From contig NZ_HG326652.1 in assembly GCF_000308295.2 (NCBI RefSeq), positions 2,081,732 to 2,145,731 on the forward strand: a stretch of 64,000 bases of DNA, given 5' to 3'. Positions 1 through 8,841 of this stretch are shown here, in pieces. This DNA comes from Afipia birgiae 34632. GTDB lineage: Bacteria; Pseudomonadota; Alphaproteobacteria; Rhizobiales; Xanthobacteraceae. Each line of letters opens with the position of its first letter. Position 1 is the stretch's first letter. The notes beneath the pieces were generated by a model, which did not search any database, was not told the DNA's origin, and saw only the letters and a list, made by a program, of their open reading frames with translations. The position numbers and the translations under genes are program-made.

Positions 1-2374
1 CGCTACCGAAGCCATACCATCCTGGGAGCATGAGGCGGCATTGCGCCCAACTGAACACCCAGGGGATCGCACGCAGGTCTTCGATCTTGCGGGTCTTGGT
101 GCGCGAGGCCGGACGGCTGCCGATATTGAGCGTCGAGATTTCCGAAATGACGGTAGACGCCCAGAAGTAGTCCTCGAAACCCTCCGTTTCATAAACAAGG
201 TTGCGATAGGCCGCATAAGCAAGGTTGGAGAGCTCCTCCATCGCGGCGATGTATTCGTCGCGCGGCGCGGAATGCTTCGGTTGCAACAGACTGGCTTCCA
301 GCGTCGCAGCCGCAAGAATTTCAAGATTATGGCGACCGACATCGGCGTTGGAGTACTTGCTGGAGATGATTTCGCCCTGTTCGGTGATGCGGATCTGTCC
401 GTTCACCGCCCCGCCCGGTTGCGCCAGAATCGCATCGTAGCTGGGCCCGCCGCCGCGACCGACCGACCCGCCGCGGCCGTGGAACAGGCGCAAACGCACG
501 CCATGGCGCTCGAACACTTCAATCAGGCTGATCTCGGCCTTATACAGTTCCCAACCCGACGTGACGAAACCGCCATCCTTGTTGCTGTCCGAATAACCGA
601 GCATCACTTCCTGAACGCTGCCGCGACTGTCAACGAGGCGGCGGTACTCCGGCAGCGCGAAAAGGCTGTCCATGATTTGCGCGCACTGCCGCAAGTCATC
701 GATGGTCTCGAACAGCGGAACGATGTTGAGGCGGCCGGTGCCATCCGGAGCGACCAGTCCCGCCTCCTTCAGCAGCACCGCGACCTCAAGCAGATCAGAC
801 GCGCCCTCGGTCATCGAGATGATGCATTGAGGGATGACTGCGCCGCCGAACGTCGCATGCGCTTCTGCCGCTGCACGCAACACGGCAAGCTCCTTGATCG
901 TCTCCTCACCATAAGCAACGAATGGCGACGCCAATGGACGCGCAGTAGTCAGTTCGCGGGACAACAATGCGATCCGCGCATCCTCCGGCAATTCCCGATA
1001 GTTCGTGCCGGGCGCTACCGCCTCAAAGAGCTCCGCAAGCGTGCGCTCATGCACGGCAGAATTTTGCCGCATATCGAGTGCGGCGAGATGGAATCCGAAA
1101 CAATCCACCGCGCGGCGCAGGTGCCGCAGCCGTCCCCGTGCGATCACCAGCGAATTATTGGCCACCAGCGAGGCATGCAGCACGTCGAGGTCACGCGCCA
1201 GTTCGTCCGGACCGGCATAAGCCTCGGCATTTCCCACCGGAGGCCGGCTGGTCTCGATCTTGAGCTTTAGTGCAGTCGCCGCCAGGCGCGCGTAAATGCC
1301 GGACACCGCCAGCCGGTAAGGTTCACCGCTCCGGTGCGGCGACGGGTCAGGCGACTGCTGCGCCAGCGCGCGCAACTCAGGCGACACGTCTGCGAGATGA
1401 GTAGCCAGCGACAGCTCACCGCCAAGCTCGTGCAATTCGGCGAGATAGAAACGAAGCACGCGCGTGCTCTGCATCTGCAGTGTCCCGCGCATCACCTCGG
1501 CGGTGACAAAGGGATTGCCGTCGCGGTCCCCGCCGATCCAGCTTCCCATCTTGAGGAACGTCGCAAGCTCTGGTGCATCCTGTGCATCGGCAGCGCTGCC
1601 GCCCTCCTCAGCCAGCCGGTCCTCCAGTGAACAATGCAGCCGCGGCACCTCGCGCAGGAACGTATAGTCGTAGAACGACAGGCCGTTGGCGACCTCGTCC
1701 AGCACCGTCAGCTTGGTCCGGCGCAGCAGATTGGTCTGCCACAGCGTGACCACGGCGCGGCGCAGCTGTTCATCGCTCGCCACGATTTCGTCGGCGGTCA
1801 TCTGGGTGCGCTCGCGGATGTTGAGCACCTCCGCAATTTCCATTTCGCGGTCGATCGTGCTCTTACGGCGGACTTCAGTCGGATGCGCGGTCAGAACCGG
1901 ACTGACCTGAGCCTTTGCAAAGAAAGCCCGCAGCGCATCGGCGTTGATCCCGGCATCCTTTGCACGTGTCAATGCACGCGACAGCGTCCCGGGACGCGAA
2001 GCAGTTCCCGCCATATCCTGCGCCCGCCGCTGGCGGATGTTGTTTTGGTCTTCGGCGATATTGGCAAGATGCGAAAAATAACTGAACGCACGCACGATGC
2101 GGACGGTTTCGGCAATCGACATGCCGTCGAGAATGGTCTCGAGTTCGCGGCGCGCCGGCTTGTCGTCATCGCGATGGAAACGGATCGAGGTTTGCCGGAT
2201 GCGCTCGACCAGATCGAAGACGTCAGCCCCCTCCTGATCGCGCACCGTATCGCCGAGAATACGCCCAAGCCGCCGGATGTCGGCGCGCAGCAGCGCATCG
2301 TCATCGGATAACGAAACATCGCCATCCCGGAGCCGGGTGTCACGGGTTCTGGACGAGAATGCCTCGGACGACAT
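1..2374 (-). CDS. ppc: Phosphoenolpyruvate carboxylase, 3' end outside window
   Basis: This enzyme carboxylates phosphoenolpyruvate to oxaloacetate, the anaplerotic feed of the TCA cycle, in the cytoplasm. Reading the minus strand from the ATG at 2374 gives about 791 codons with no stop before the window edge. Family members are usually about 900-930 residues, so the last 110-140 residues lie outside. Diagnostic motifs are visible: [13 protein letters not shown] (about residue 160, active-site His), [10 protein letters not shown] (about 590) and [18 protein letters not shown] (about 630). The long plus-strand reading frame across 41-1270 is only a shadow of this gene. An overlapping minus-frame ATG sits 10 bases upstream at 2384, but only the 2374 start leads into the PEPC frame. 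No strong Shine-Dalgarno is seen at this start. The identity is very secure; the exact start is less so. Confidence 0.95.
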   Translation of the reverse strand, partial: MSSEAFSSRTRDTRLRDGDVSLSDDDALLRADIRRLGRILGDTVRDQEGADVFDLVERIRQTSIRFHRDDDKPARRELETILDGMSIAETVRIVRAFSYFSHLANIAEDQNNIRQRRAQDMAGTASRPGTLSRALTRAKDAGINADALRAFFAKAQVSPVLTAHPTEVRRKSTIDREMEIAEVLNIRERTQMTADEIVASDEQLRRAVVTLWQTNLLRRTKLTVLDEVANGLSFYDYTFLREVPRLHCSLEDRLAEEGGSAADAQDAPELATFLKMGSWIGGDRDGNPFVTAEVMRGTLQMQSTRVLRFYLAELHELGGELSLATHLADVSPELRALAQQSPDPSPHRSGEPYRLAVSGIYARLAATALKLKIETSRPPVGNAEAYAGPDELARDLDVLHASLVANNSLVIARGRLRHLRRAVDCFGFHLAALDMRQNSAVHERTLAELFEAVAPGTNYRELPEDARIALLSRELTTARPLASPFVAYGEETIKELAVLRAAAEAHATFGGAVIPQCIISMTEGASDLLEVAVLLKEAGLVAPDGTGRLNIVPLFETIDDLRQCAQIMDSLFALPEYRRLVDSRGSVQEVMLGYSDSNKDGGFVTSGWELYKAEISLIEVFERHGVRLRLFHGRGGSVGRGGGPSYDAILAQPGGAVNGQIRITEQGEIISSKYSNADVGRHNLEILAAATLEASLLQPKHSAPRDEYIAAMEELSNLAYAAYRNLVYETEGFEDYFWASTVISEISTLNIGSRPASRTKTRKIEDLRAIPWVFSWAQCRLMLPGWYGFGS

Positions 2375-2548
2375 GGATGATCCATTTGCGCGAAGAATGA
2401 CCGGTGCTCCTCCAGTCGCAATTTTTGCACAATGGCGCAAGCACAGGAATGCTCTTGTCCGGTGAATTTTAGTCAACAGGTCCGGCAAGAGTCTTGTGAT
2501 GCCGCATGCTTCTCGCAAGAAACGGCAACCGTTTCGCCTGAAAATACG

Positions 2549-4096
2549 CTAGATATTTCGTCCGGCTCGTTCCCAGTACGGATCGCGCAGCCGCCGCTTG
2601 AAAATCTTGCCAGAATCCTCACGCGGAAGATTTTTCTGAACGTCGATGTGCTTGGGCACCTTGTAGCCGGCCAGCGAAAGCTTGAGCTGTTCGCGAATCG
2701 AGGCGACATCGAGCCTTGCTCCCGGCTGGGGTTCGACCACCGCCATCAGCGCCTCGCCGAACTCTTCGTCGGGAATGCCGAACACGGCGCAGTCCTGCAC
2801 GCCGGAAAACCCATGCAGCACGGCCTCGATCTCGGCCGGATAAATGTTGACGCCACCAGAGATCACCATGTCGCGCTTGCGGTCACAGATGAACACATAA
2901 CCGTCGGCATCGATGTAACCGACATCGCCGCTGGTGATGAAACCATCGCGATCGATCTCGGCGCGCTTCTCGGGCTTGTTGTGATAGGTAAAGTCCGGGT
3001 TGGCCGCGATGCGCGAGTAGATTTCGCCGATCTCACCCTGCGGCAAAATCCGTCCGTCGTCGCCGATGAACCGCAGTTCTGCGCCGGGCGAGATCTTGCC
3101 CACCGTGCCGGGTTTCTTCAGCGCATCTTCTGAACTGGCGAACGTGACCGCTCCGGATTCGGTGCTGCCGTAAAATTCATAAATCACCGGACCGAACCAC
3201 TCGATCATCGCCCGCTTGACGTCGGCCGGGCACGGCGCGGCAGCATGGATAATGTGGCGCAGCGATGAGACGTCGTAGGACTTGCGCACGTGCTCAGGCA
3301 GCTTCAGGAGCCGCGTGAACATCGTCGGCACCATAAAGACGTTATCGATCTTCTGCTGATCGATGATCCGCAAGAACTCTTCGGCGTCGAAACGTGGCAT
3401 GATCACCAACAGATCACAGAGCCGTCCGGCGCGCAGGCCGAACGCATTGGGCGCTGAGTGATACAGCGGACCCGGGAGCAGCGCGCGAATACCGGGTTTT
3501 AGCCCGTAAATAAGCGCACGCATCGCTTCCATTGATGCGCTTTGCTCCGGTGTGGGCGCATAGCGCTTGACGCCTTTGGGATGTCCGGTGGTCCCGGACG
3601 TATAGATCATGTTTTGCGGCTGCGGCAGAGCGGGCCCGTCGTATGGCCTTTGTTCTGCGAGCCAGGTGTCGAAATCGATGGTGCCACGCGCAGCCAAGGA
3701 AAGCGCGGGATCAATCCGGTTGGCCGCGACGATTTCCGGCGGAGCCGGCAGACTGAGCATGGTGACGTCAGCGGAAACCACGCCATCGAGCCCGTGGAGC
3801 AGACCGGCATGACCGATCAGCGCGCGTGCGCCGGAATCGCCCATGACATAGGCGACTTCGTCCGACTTGAAATGCCAGTTGATCGGAACCGCATAGGCTC
3901 CGAGCGACATCACGGCATAAGCCGACTCCAGAAACGCAATGTCGTTGCGCATCAGGATTCCCGCGCTATCGCCCTGCTTGACGCCAAGCGCCGCGAGCCC
4001 GCCCGCAATCAGGCGCGCCCGCTCGTTGACCTCATCGCGCGTTTTGCGGCGGTCACCGCTGACGATTCCCGTCGCACGTTCAACCGAAGCTGACAT
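2549..4096 (-). CDS. AMP-dependent acyl-CoA synthetase/ligase
   Basis: A 515-residue member of the ANL (acyl-CoA synthetase) superfamily that would activate a carboxylic acid with ATP to an acyl-adenylate and then a CoA thioester. The P-loop YTSGTTGHPKG is at residues 165-175. Further motifs are YEFYGSTESG (A5 region), the hinge SGDVGYIDADGYVFICDRKRDMVISGGVNIYP (A7/A8) and the C-terminal catalytic Lys in PREDSGKIFKRRL (A10). The length is normal for medium/long-chain or aryl-CoA ligases, and the substrate cannot be read from sequence. Twelve bases separate it from the upstream crotonase gene, so the two are probably co-transcribed. Divergent from the pair are an SDR resembling dienoyl-CoA reductases and a binding protein, suggesting import, activation and beta-oxidation-like breakdown of an organic acid. 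Confidence 0.9.
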   Translation of the reverse strand: MSASVERATGIVSGDRRKTRDEVNERARLIAGGLAALGVKQGDSAGILMRNDIAFLESAYAVMSLGAYAVPINWHFKSDEVAYVMGDSGARALIGHAGLLHGLDGVVSADVTMLSLPAPPEIVAANRIDPALSLAARGTIDFDTWLAEQRPYDGPALPQPQNMIYTSGTTGHPKGVKRYAPTPEQSASMEAMRALIYGLKPGIRALLPGPLYHSAPNAFGLRAGRLCDLLVIMPRFDAEEFLRIIDQQKIDNVFMVPTMFTRLLKLPEHVRKSYDVSSLRHIIHAAAPCPADVKRAMIEWFGPVIYEFYGSTESGAVTFASSEDALKKPGTVGKISPGAELRFIGDDGRILPQGEIGEIYSRIAANPDFTYHNKPEKRAEIDRDGFITSGDVGYIDADGYVFICDRKRDMVISGGVNIYPAEIEAVLHGFSGVQDCAVFGIPDEEFGEALMAVVEPQPGARLDVASIREQLKLSLAGYKVPKHIDVQKNLPREDSGKIFKRRLRDPYWERAGRNI

Positions 4097-4108
4097 CCCT
4101 GGGCCCGC

Positions 4109-4921
4109 TTAATTCGAGCCATCAGCAAATTTCGGCGCACGCTTTTCGATGTTGGCGCGCACCGCCTCGGTCTGGTTGGGCGATCCCATGAGCTTCATTT
4201 GCTCGACCGATTCCGCCAGCAGCGCCGGTCCGGGATTGCTGGTCGACAGGCTGTTCAGCATCCGCTTGATGGCGCGGATGGCATCCGGGCTCTTGCCGGC
4301 GATGTCGCGCGCGGTTTCCAGCGCAACCGAACGGGGATCGTCGCAGATCCGCGTCGCAAGGCCGTAGCTCATGGCCTCCTGCGCGGAGAAAATCCGGCCG
4401 GTGAACGTCAGATCGCGCAGGATATCGTCGCGAACCAGACTGGCTAGAATGGGTGTTCCCGCCATATCGGGTACCAGTCCCCATTTGATTTCCATGATCG
4501 ACATGCGCGCGTCCGGCGCGAGGAACCGCATGTCAGCGCCGAGCGCGAGCTGGAAGCCGCCGCCGAACGCAACGCCGTGAACGGCCGCGATTACGGGCAC
4601 AGGCAATTGCCGCCAGCCCCAGACTGCCTGCTGCGAATGGTTGGTGAGGCCGTGCGTACGCTTGGCGCGATCACGCAGATCGCTGCCACCGTCACCCATT
4701 GCGGCAAAGCGCCCCATATCGAGACCTGCGCAAAACGCGCGGCCTTCGCCGGACAGCACAACCGCGCGCAGCCCCTTTTCATTCTTGAGCCTTGCCGCCG
4801 TGTCGACCAGCGCATTGAACATTGCCGCATCCAGCGCGTTCATCTTGTCAGCGCGGACCAGGCGAACGTCGGCCACCCCCTCCGACATCGAAACCGTAAT
4901 GCGATCGCTGGTGGTGGACAT
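4109..4921 (-). CDS. Crotonase-fold enoyl-CoA hydratase/isomerase family protein
   Basis: A 270-residue crotonase that would act on acyl-CoA thioesters in the cytoplasm, probably in the pathway begun by the neighbouring acyl-CoA ligase. The oxyanion-hole segments are RAFCAGLDMG (about 61-70) and HGVAFGGGFQLALGAD (about 115-130). In classical hydratases the first catalytic Glu follows the GGG motif by two positions; here that position is Gln124. The second acidic residue is kept as Glu144 in the segment SIMEIKWGLVPD. Loss of one of the two glutamates argues against a standard hydratase and for an isomerase or other crotonase activity. It is the first gene of the minus-strand pair. Its promoter must lie in the 110-bp AT-richer gap shared with the divergent SDR. 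Confidence 0.85.
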   Translation of the reverse strand: MSTTSDRITVSMSEGVADVRLVRADKMNALDAAMFNALVDTAARLKNEKGLRAVVLSGEGRAFCAGLDMGRFAAMGDGGSDLRDRAKRTHGLTNHSQQAVWGWRQLPVPVIAAVHGVAFGGGFQLALGADMRFLAPDARMSIMEIKWGLVPDMAGTPILASLVRDDILRDLTFTGRIFSAQEAMSYGLATRICDDPRSVALETARDIAGKSPDAIRAIKRMLNSLSTSNPGPALLAESVEQMKLMGSPNQTEAVRANIEKRAPKFADGSN

Positions 4922-5031
4922 GGCATTCTCTCCCTGATTGTTTTTGATCTCTTCTCTTTACAGAGTTAGCCCACCCTGTTTTAATTAATCAACTAACTAA
5001 TCAACAAATTCCATCAGGGCAGGATTGCACC
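4922..5031. promoter_or_regulatory. Divergent promoter region with 12-base-period direct repeat
   Basis: The gap between the crotonase and SDR start codons is markedly AT-rich against the surrounding GC-rich DNA. It contains AATCAAC at 4987-4993 and again at 4999-5005, separated by TAACT, preceded by TTAATTA. Repeats of a heptamer about one helical turn apart suggest a site for a regulator controlling both divergent transcripts. No regulator gene is adjacent, and this is inference from position and composition. Confidence 0.4.
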
Positions 5032-5904
5032 ATGTTCACAGATCGTCTTCTCGCAGGCCGCAAAATCCTCGTGACCGGCGGCGGCACCGGTCTCGGCAAG
5101 GCCATGGCGGCGAAGTTTCTCAGCCTCGGCGCGGAAATCCACATCTGCGGCCGCCGCAAAGGCGTTTGCGAGGAGACCGCCGCCGAATTGATGAAATTGC
5201 ACGGCGGCAAGGTCACGGCGCATGGCGTCGACATTCGCGATTCCGCCGCCGTCGGTGCGATGATCGAGGAAGTATTCAAGGACGGGCCCCTCACCGACCT
5301 CATCAATAACGCGGCCGGAAATTTCATTTCACGAACGCAGGATCTTTCGCCGCGCGGCTTCGATGCAGTCGCCAACATCGTGATGCACGGAACGTTCTAT
5401 GTCACGCATGCAGTCGGCAAGCGCTGGATCGCTGGTGGTCACTGCGGCAATGTCGTCTCCATCACGGTGACATGGGTACGCAATGGGAGCCCCTACGTGG
5501 TTCCTTCAGCCATGAGCAAGTCAGCGATCCATGCCATGACTATGTCGCTCGCTGCCGAATGGGGCCGTTACGGCATCCGGCTCAACACCATTGCCCCTGG
5601 CGAAATTCCAACGGAAGGCATGAGCAAGCGCATCAAGCCTGGCGACGAAGCCGGCGCCCGCACGATTGCCATGAATCCGATGGGCCGCGTTGGTCACATG
5701 AGCGAACTTGAGAACCTTGCGACATTTTTGATTTCCGGCGGCTGCGACTGGATCAATGGCGAAACCATCGCGATGGATGGTGCGCAGGCGCTGGCCATGG
5801 GCGGCAACTTCTACCAATTGCGCGACTGGAAGGATTCCGATTGGAGCGCAGCACGCGACGCCATCATGGCGCAAAACGAGAAGGACAAGGCGAAGCGCGT
5901 TTAG
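5032..5904 (+). CDS. SDR oxidoreductase, 2,4-dienoyl-CoA reductase-like
   Basis: A 290-residue short-chain dehydrogenase/reductase. The N-terminal TGGGTGLG (residues 15-22) binds the nicotinamide cofactor and NAAG (93-96) is the usual structural motif. The classical YxxxK catalytic pair is altered: the Lys is present at 163 in SAMSK, but the position of the Tyr is Ser159. Loss of that Tyr with retention of Lys, followed by an AMTxxLAAEWGRYGIRLNTIAPG-type segment, is the pattern of 2,4-dienoyl-CoA reductases of the SDR family. That would fit the neighbouring acyl-CoA ligase and crotonase, as an auxiliary enzyme for unsaturated acyl-CoA degradation. Substrate and cofactor are inferred. The start follows GCAGGA (5019-5024) at reasonable spacing. 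The binding-protein gene begins 49 bases downstream on the same strand. Confidence 0.85.
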   Translation: MFTDRLLAGRKILVTGGGTGLGKAMAAKFLSLGAEIHICGRRKGVCEETAAELMKLHGGKVTAHGVDIRDSAAVGAMIEEVFKDGPLTDLINNAAGNFISRTQDLSPRGFDAVANIVMHGTFYVTHAVGKRWIAGGHCGNVVSITVTWVRNGSPYVVPSAMSKSAIHAMTMSLAAEWGRYGIRLNTIAPGEIPTEGMSKRIKPGDEAGARTIAMNPMGRVGHMSELENLATFLISGGCDWINGETIAMDGAQALAMGGNFYQLRDWKDSDWSAARDAIMAQNEKDKAKRV

Positions 5905-5953
5905 GCGCTTGCCGCGTCCATTCTCACAAAAAATCAAAACAGGGAGAAACTGA

Positions 5954-7180
5954 ATGCGTTTGATGAAACCGCTAAGCGTCGCCGTTGCAGCAGGATTACT
6001 GGTCGCAGCAATCGGAAGCGCCATGGCCCAGAAAAAATACGATACCGGCGCAACCGATACCGAAATCAAGATCGGCAACATCATTCCGTACAGCGGCCCC
6101 GCTTCCGCCTATGGCGTCGTCGGCAAGGCGATGGAAGGCTACTTCAAGAAGATCAATGATGAAGGCGGCATCAACGGACGCAAGGTCAACTTCATTTCCT
6201 ATGACGACGCCTACAGCCCGCCGAAAGCGGTCGAGCAGACCCGCAAGTTGGTCGAAAGCGACGAAGTGCTGCTGGTGTTCGGCGCGCTCGGCACGCCTTC
6301 GAACTCCGCAATTCAGAAATACATGAATGCAAAAAAGACGCCGCACCTCTTCCTCGCGACGGGCGCGACCAAGTGGAACGATCCAAAGGCGTTCCCGTGG
6401 ACCATGGGCTGGCTGCCAAGCTATCAGAGCGAAGGCCGCATCTATGCGAAGTATCTCCTCAAGGAGAAACCCGATGCCAAGATCGCCGTGCTCTATCAGA
6501 ACGACGATTTCGGCAAGGACTACCTGAAGGGCATTCAGGACGGTCTCGGCGCCAAGAAGTCCATGATCGTGGCGGAAGAAAGCTACGAGCTTTCGGAGCC
6601 AACCATCGATTCCCACATCGTCAAGCTGAAGTCGCTGAACCCCGACGTCCTCGTCATTTTCACGACGCCCAAGTTCGGCGCGCAGACCATCAAGAAGGTC
6701 GGCGAACTCGGCTGGAAGCCCACGATGATCATCGCCAACGTCAGCGCATCGACGGCGACGGTCATGAAGCCCGCGGGTTTCGATAACGCCCAGGGCGTCA
6801 TTTCCGCCGCCTACGCCAAGGATGCATCCGATCCGCAGTGGACCAGCGATCCCGGCATGAAAGAATTCAAGGCGTTTCACGCCAAATATGTGCCTGAGAC
6901 CAATGTCGCGGACAGTTCCGTCCTCACCGGCTACAACATGGCGCAGACCATGGCCGCGGTGCTGAAACAATGCGGCGACGATCTCACCCGCGCCAACGTC
7001 ATGAAGCAGGCCGCCAGCATCAAGGCGCTCCAGCAAGGTGGCTTGCTGCCCGGCGTCTTGATCAGCACCAGCACCACGGACTTCTCGCCCATCGAGCAGT
7101 TGCAATTGATGCGATTCAAGGGCGAGCGCTGGGAGCTGTTCGGCGGCGTCCTTGATGGCGAAGCCGGCGGCGAGCGCTAA
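5954..7180 (+). CDS. Branched-chain amino acid-type ABC transporter substrate-binding protein
   Basis: A 408-residue periplasmic binding protein of the LivK/Peripla_BP_6 type. A Sec signal peptide is clear (basic start, hydrophobic core to about residue 25, cleavage after AMA-Q). The mature protein starts with the family pattern TEIKIGNIIPYSGPASAYG and contains the YDDAYSPPKAVEQTRKLVESDEV segment. A GGGAGAAAC ribosome binding site lies just before the start. It is separated from the SDR by 49 bases and is probably in the same transcript. No permease or ATPase genes accompany it; the nearest liv-type permeases (10921-14234) are on the other strand with their own binding protein. It may share those permeases or others elsewhere. 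The ligand is unknown; relatives bind amino acids, amides, or aromatic and dicarboxylic acids. Confidence 0.9.
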   Translation: MRLMKPLSVAVAAGLLVAAIGSAMAQKKYDTGATDTEIKIGNIIPYSGPASAYGVVGKAMEGYFKKINDEGGINGRKVNFISYDDAYSPPKAVEQTRKLVESDEVLLVFGALGTPSNSAIQKYMNAKKTPHLFLATGATKWNDPKAFPWTMGWLPSYQSEGRIYAKYLLKEKPDAKIAVLYQNDDFGKDYLKGIQDGLGAKKSMIVAEESYELSEPTIDSHIVKLKSLNPDVLVIFTTPKFGAQTIKKVGELGWKPTMIIANVSASTATVMKPAGFDNAQGVISAAYAKDASDPQWTSDPGMKEFKAFHAKYVPETNVADSSVLTGYNMAQTMAAVLKQCGDDLTRANVMKQAASIKALQQGGLLPGVLISTSTTDFSPIEQLQLMRFKGERWELFGGVLDGEAGGER

Positions 7181-7256
7181 GACACCATGCGCTTTGCGCT
7201 GATGTGACTTGAGTTGAGCGGGGCGAATATCGGTTAATTTCGCCTCGCCATTCGAA

Positions 7257-7301
7257 CGCCTCCCGTTATATTGGCCCCAAGAAACCAATAAACGGGAGGC
7301 G
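7257..7301 (+). promoter_or_regulatory. Hairpin that buries the amidase ribosome binding site
   Basis: CGCCTCCCGTT at 7257-7267 pairs perfectly with AACGGGAGGCG at 7291-7301, and the stem extends inward (TTGG 7271-7274 with CCAA 7285-7288) across a small internal loop. The right arm contains GGGAGG (7294-7299), the Shine-Dalgarno of the GTG start at 7307, so folding would hide it. No T-run follows, so it is not an intrinsic terminator. A role in translational control is inference from the structure. Confidence 0.55.
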
Positions 7302-7306
7302 ATTTC

Positions 7307-8731
7307 GTGGGATCCAGTGAAGAACTCGTGCGGGCGACGGCCTGCGACATTGTCGAACGGCTGCGCAAAAACGACATTACACCCCACGATCTGCTCGACG
7401 CGCTGGAAACCCGAATTCAGAAAGTCGACGGTCAGGTCAACGCCCTGCCCACGCTCTGCTTCGACCGGGCCCGCGCCCATGCCGACAGGCTGATGAAGAA
7501 GCCCGCCAGCGAGCGCGGCCTCCTCGCCGGTATGCCAGTGCCAATCAAGGATCTGACCGACGTCGCGGGCGTGCTCACCACGCAGGGCTCGCCGATCTTC
7601 AAGGACAGCATCGCGACAAAGTCCAACATCGTCGTCGAAAATCTCGAGGCGAATGGCGCAGTGATTTACGCCAAATCCAATACGCCGGAATTCGGCGCCG
7701 GCGCCCAGACCTTCAACGAGGTCTTCGGCGCGACGCTCAACCCGTGGAATCTGTCACGCTCGGCATCGGGATCATCCGGTGGCGCTGCGGCCGCGCTCGC
7801 AACCGGCACGGCGTGGCTCGCCCATGGCACCGATGTGGGCGGATCGCTGCGCAATCCGGCCAGCTTCTGCGGCGTGGTCGGCATGCGGCCTAGCATCGGC
7901 CGGGTCGCGCATTCCCAAGCTGCGAAGATCGACCGGACGCTCAGCGCCGACGGACCCATGGCCCGCAACGTGGAAGATCTCGCGCTGATGCTGGACGCCA
8001 TGTCCGGCGAGCATCCGGGCGACGCGTTGTCGCTACCCCGGTTGCCGACCTCCTTTCTCGCCGCCGCCCGCTCGGGAGCGAAGCCGAAGCGCATCGCCTA
8101 CTCCGCCGATCTCGGGATTTCGCCGGTAGATCCGGAGGTTGCCGAGATCACACGTAAGGCCGCACAGCGGTTTGCTGAAGCCGACGTCATCGTCGAGGAA
8201 GCCCACCCGGATTTCAGCGAGGCGGTCGCATGCGCCCATGTGCTGCGGGCCTACGACTATGTGCTGACCAAGGGCAAGCTGCTTAAATCGCATCGCGACC
8301 AGTTGAAGCCGGAAGTAATCTGGAACATCGAGGAAGGCCTCAAGCTGACGCTGGCCGATATCGAGCGCGCCGAAGCCCAACGCGTCACACTGATGAACCG
8401 CGCCCTCGCCTTCTTCGAAACCTACGATCTGCTGCTGTGCCCGACCACCATCGTTGCACCATTTCCGGTCGAGCAGCGTTATCTCGCCGAATGCAACGGC
8501 GTTAAGTTCGATAACTATGTCGGCTGGCTCGCCATCGTCTCGGCGATCACGATTGCCTGCTGTCCCGCGATGTCGATTCCCTGTGGATTCACCCGCGAAG
8601 GACTGCCGGTCGGGTTGCAAATCGTCGCGGCACCACGCGGCGAGGCCCGCGTGCTGGCGGGCGGAAAACTGCTTGAAACCGTCCTTGGACTGGGAGCCCT
8701 CACCCCGATCGATCCGCGGCCGGGGAAGTGA
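7307..8731 (+). CDS. Amidase (amidase-signature family)
   Basis: A 474-residue amidase-signature hydrolase that would release ammonia or an amine from a carboxamide. The Ser-cisSer-Lys triad is visible: Lys81 in PIKDLTD, the cis-Ser in SGSSGGAAAALATG (about 156-157) and the nucleophile Ser180 in TDVGGSLRNPAS. The length fits the family, and no signal peptide is seen, so it is cytoplasmic. It starts with GTG after GGGAGG at 7294-7299, which lies in the stem of the hairpin described at 7257-7301. The gene upstream on the same strand encodes a binding protein, so uptake of an amide or amino-acid-like compound and its hydrolysis may be linked. This cannot be a GatA subunit with confidence because no gatB/gatC is present. 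The natural substrate is not readable. Confidence 0.9.
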   Translation: MGSSEELVRATACDIVERLRKNDITPHDLLDALETRIQKVDGQVNALPTLCFDRARAHADRLMKKPASERGLLAGMPVPIKDLTDVAGVLTTQGSPIFKDSIATKSNIVVENLEANGAVIYAKSNTPEFGAGAQTFNEVFGATLNPWNLSRSASGSSGGAAAALATGTAWLAHGTDVGGSLRNPASFCGVVGMRPSIGRVAHSQAAKIDRTLSADGPMARNVEDLALMLDAMSGEHPGDALSLPRLPTSFLAAARSGAKPKRIAYSADLGISPVDPEVAEITRKAAQRFAEADVIVEEAHPDFSEAVACAHVLRAYDYVLTKGKLLKSHRDQLKPEVIWNIEEGLKLTLADIERAEAQRVTLMNRALAFFETYDLLLCPTTIVAPFPVEQRYLAECNGVKFDNYVGWLAIVSAITIACCPAMSIPCGFTREGLPVGLQIVAAPRGEARVLAGGKLLETVLGLGALTPIDPRPGK

Positions 8732-8841
8732 TCTTGCAATCAACGGCTCCGCGTGAAACATACTTCACCCGCAGCGCGTGCTCCGTAAGAGTAAGCACCG
8801 GCGCTACGACCAAAATGCGCGTGAACAAACAGAGACACTAG

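Noticed and set aside
41-1270. Long plus-strand frame of about 409 codons
   Set aside because: The opposite strand reads an unbroken PEP carboxylase with all active-site motifs; the plus frame has no family features and a shadow-like amino-acid composition.
2452-2491. Imperfect inverted repeat CTCTTGTCCGG/CCGGCAAGAG between ppc and the acyl-CoA ligase
   Set aside because: Long loop, a bulge and no T-run on the relevant strand; not good enough to call as a terminator.
7257-7301. Intrinsic terminator reading of the amidase hairpin
   Set aside because: No T-run follows and the right arm is the ribosome binding site of the next gene, so an RBS-masking role fits better.
5996-7480. 494-codon minus frame across the binding-protein gene
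   Set aside because: Antisense shadow of a clear exported binding protein; it shows no recognisable domain and runs into the amidase gene.
8732-8841. Possible SAM riboswitch before metY
   Set aside because: The leader lacks the conserved SAM-II core expected in alphaproteobacterial metY/metZ leaders, and I could not build a pseudoknot from it.
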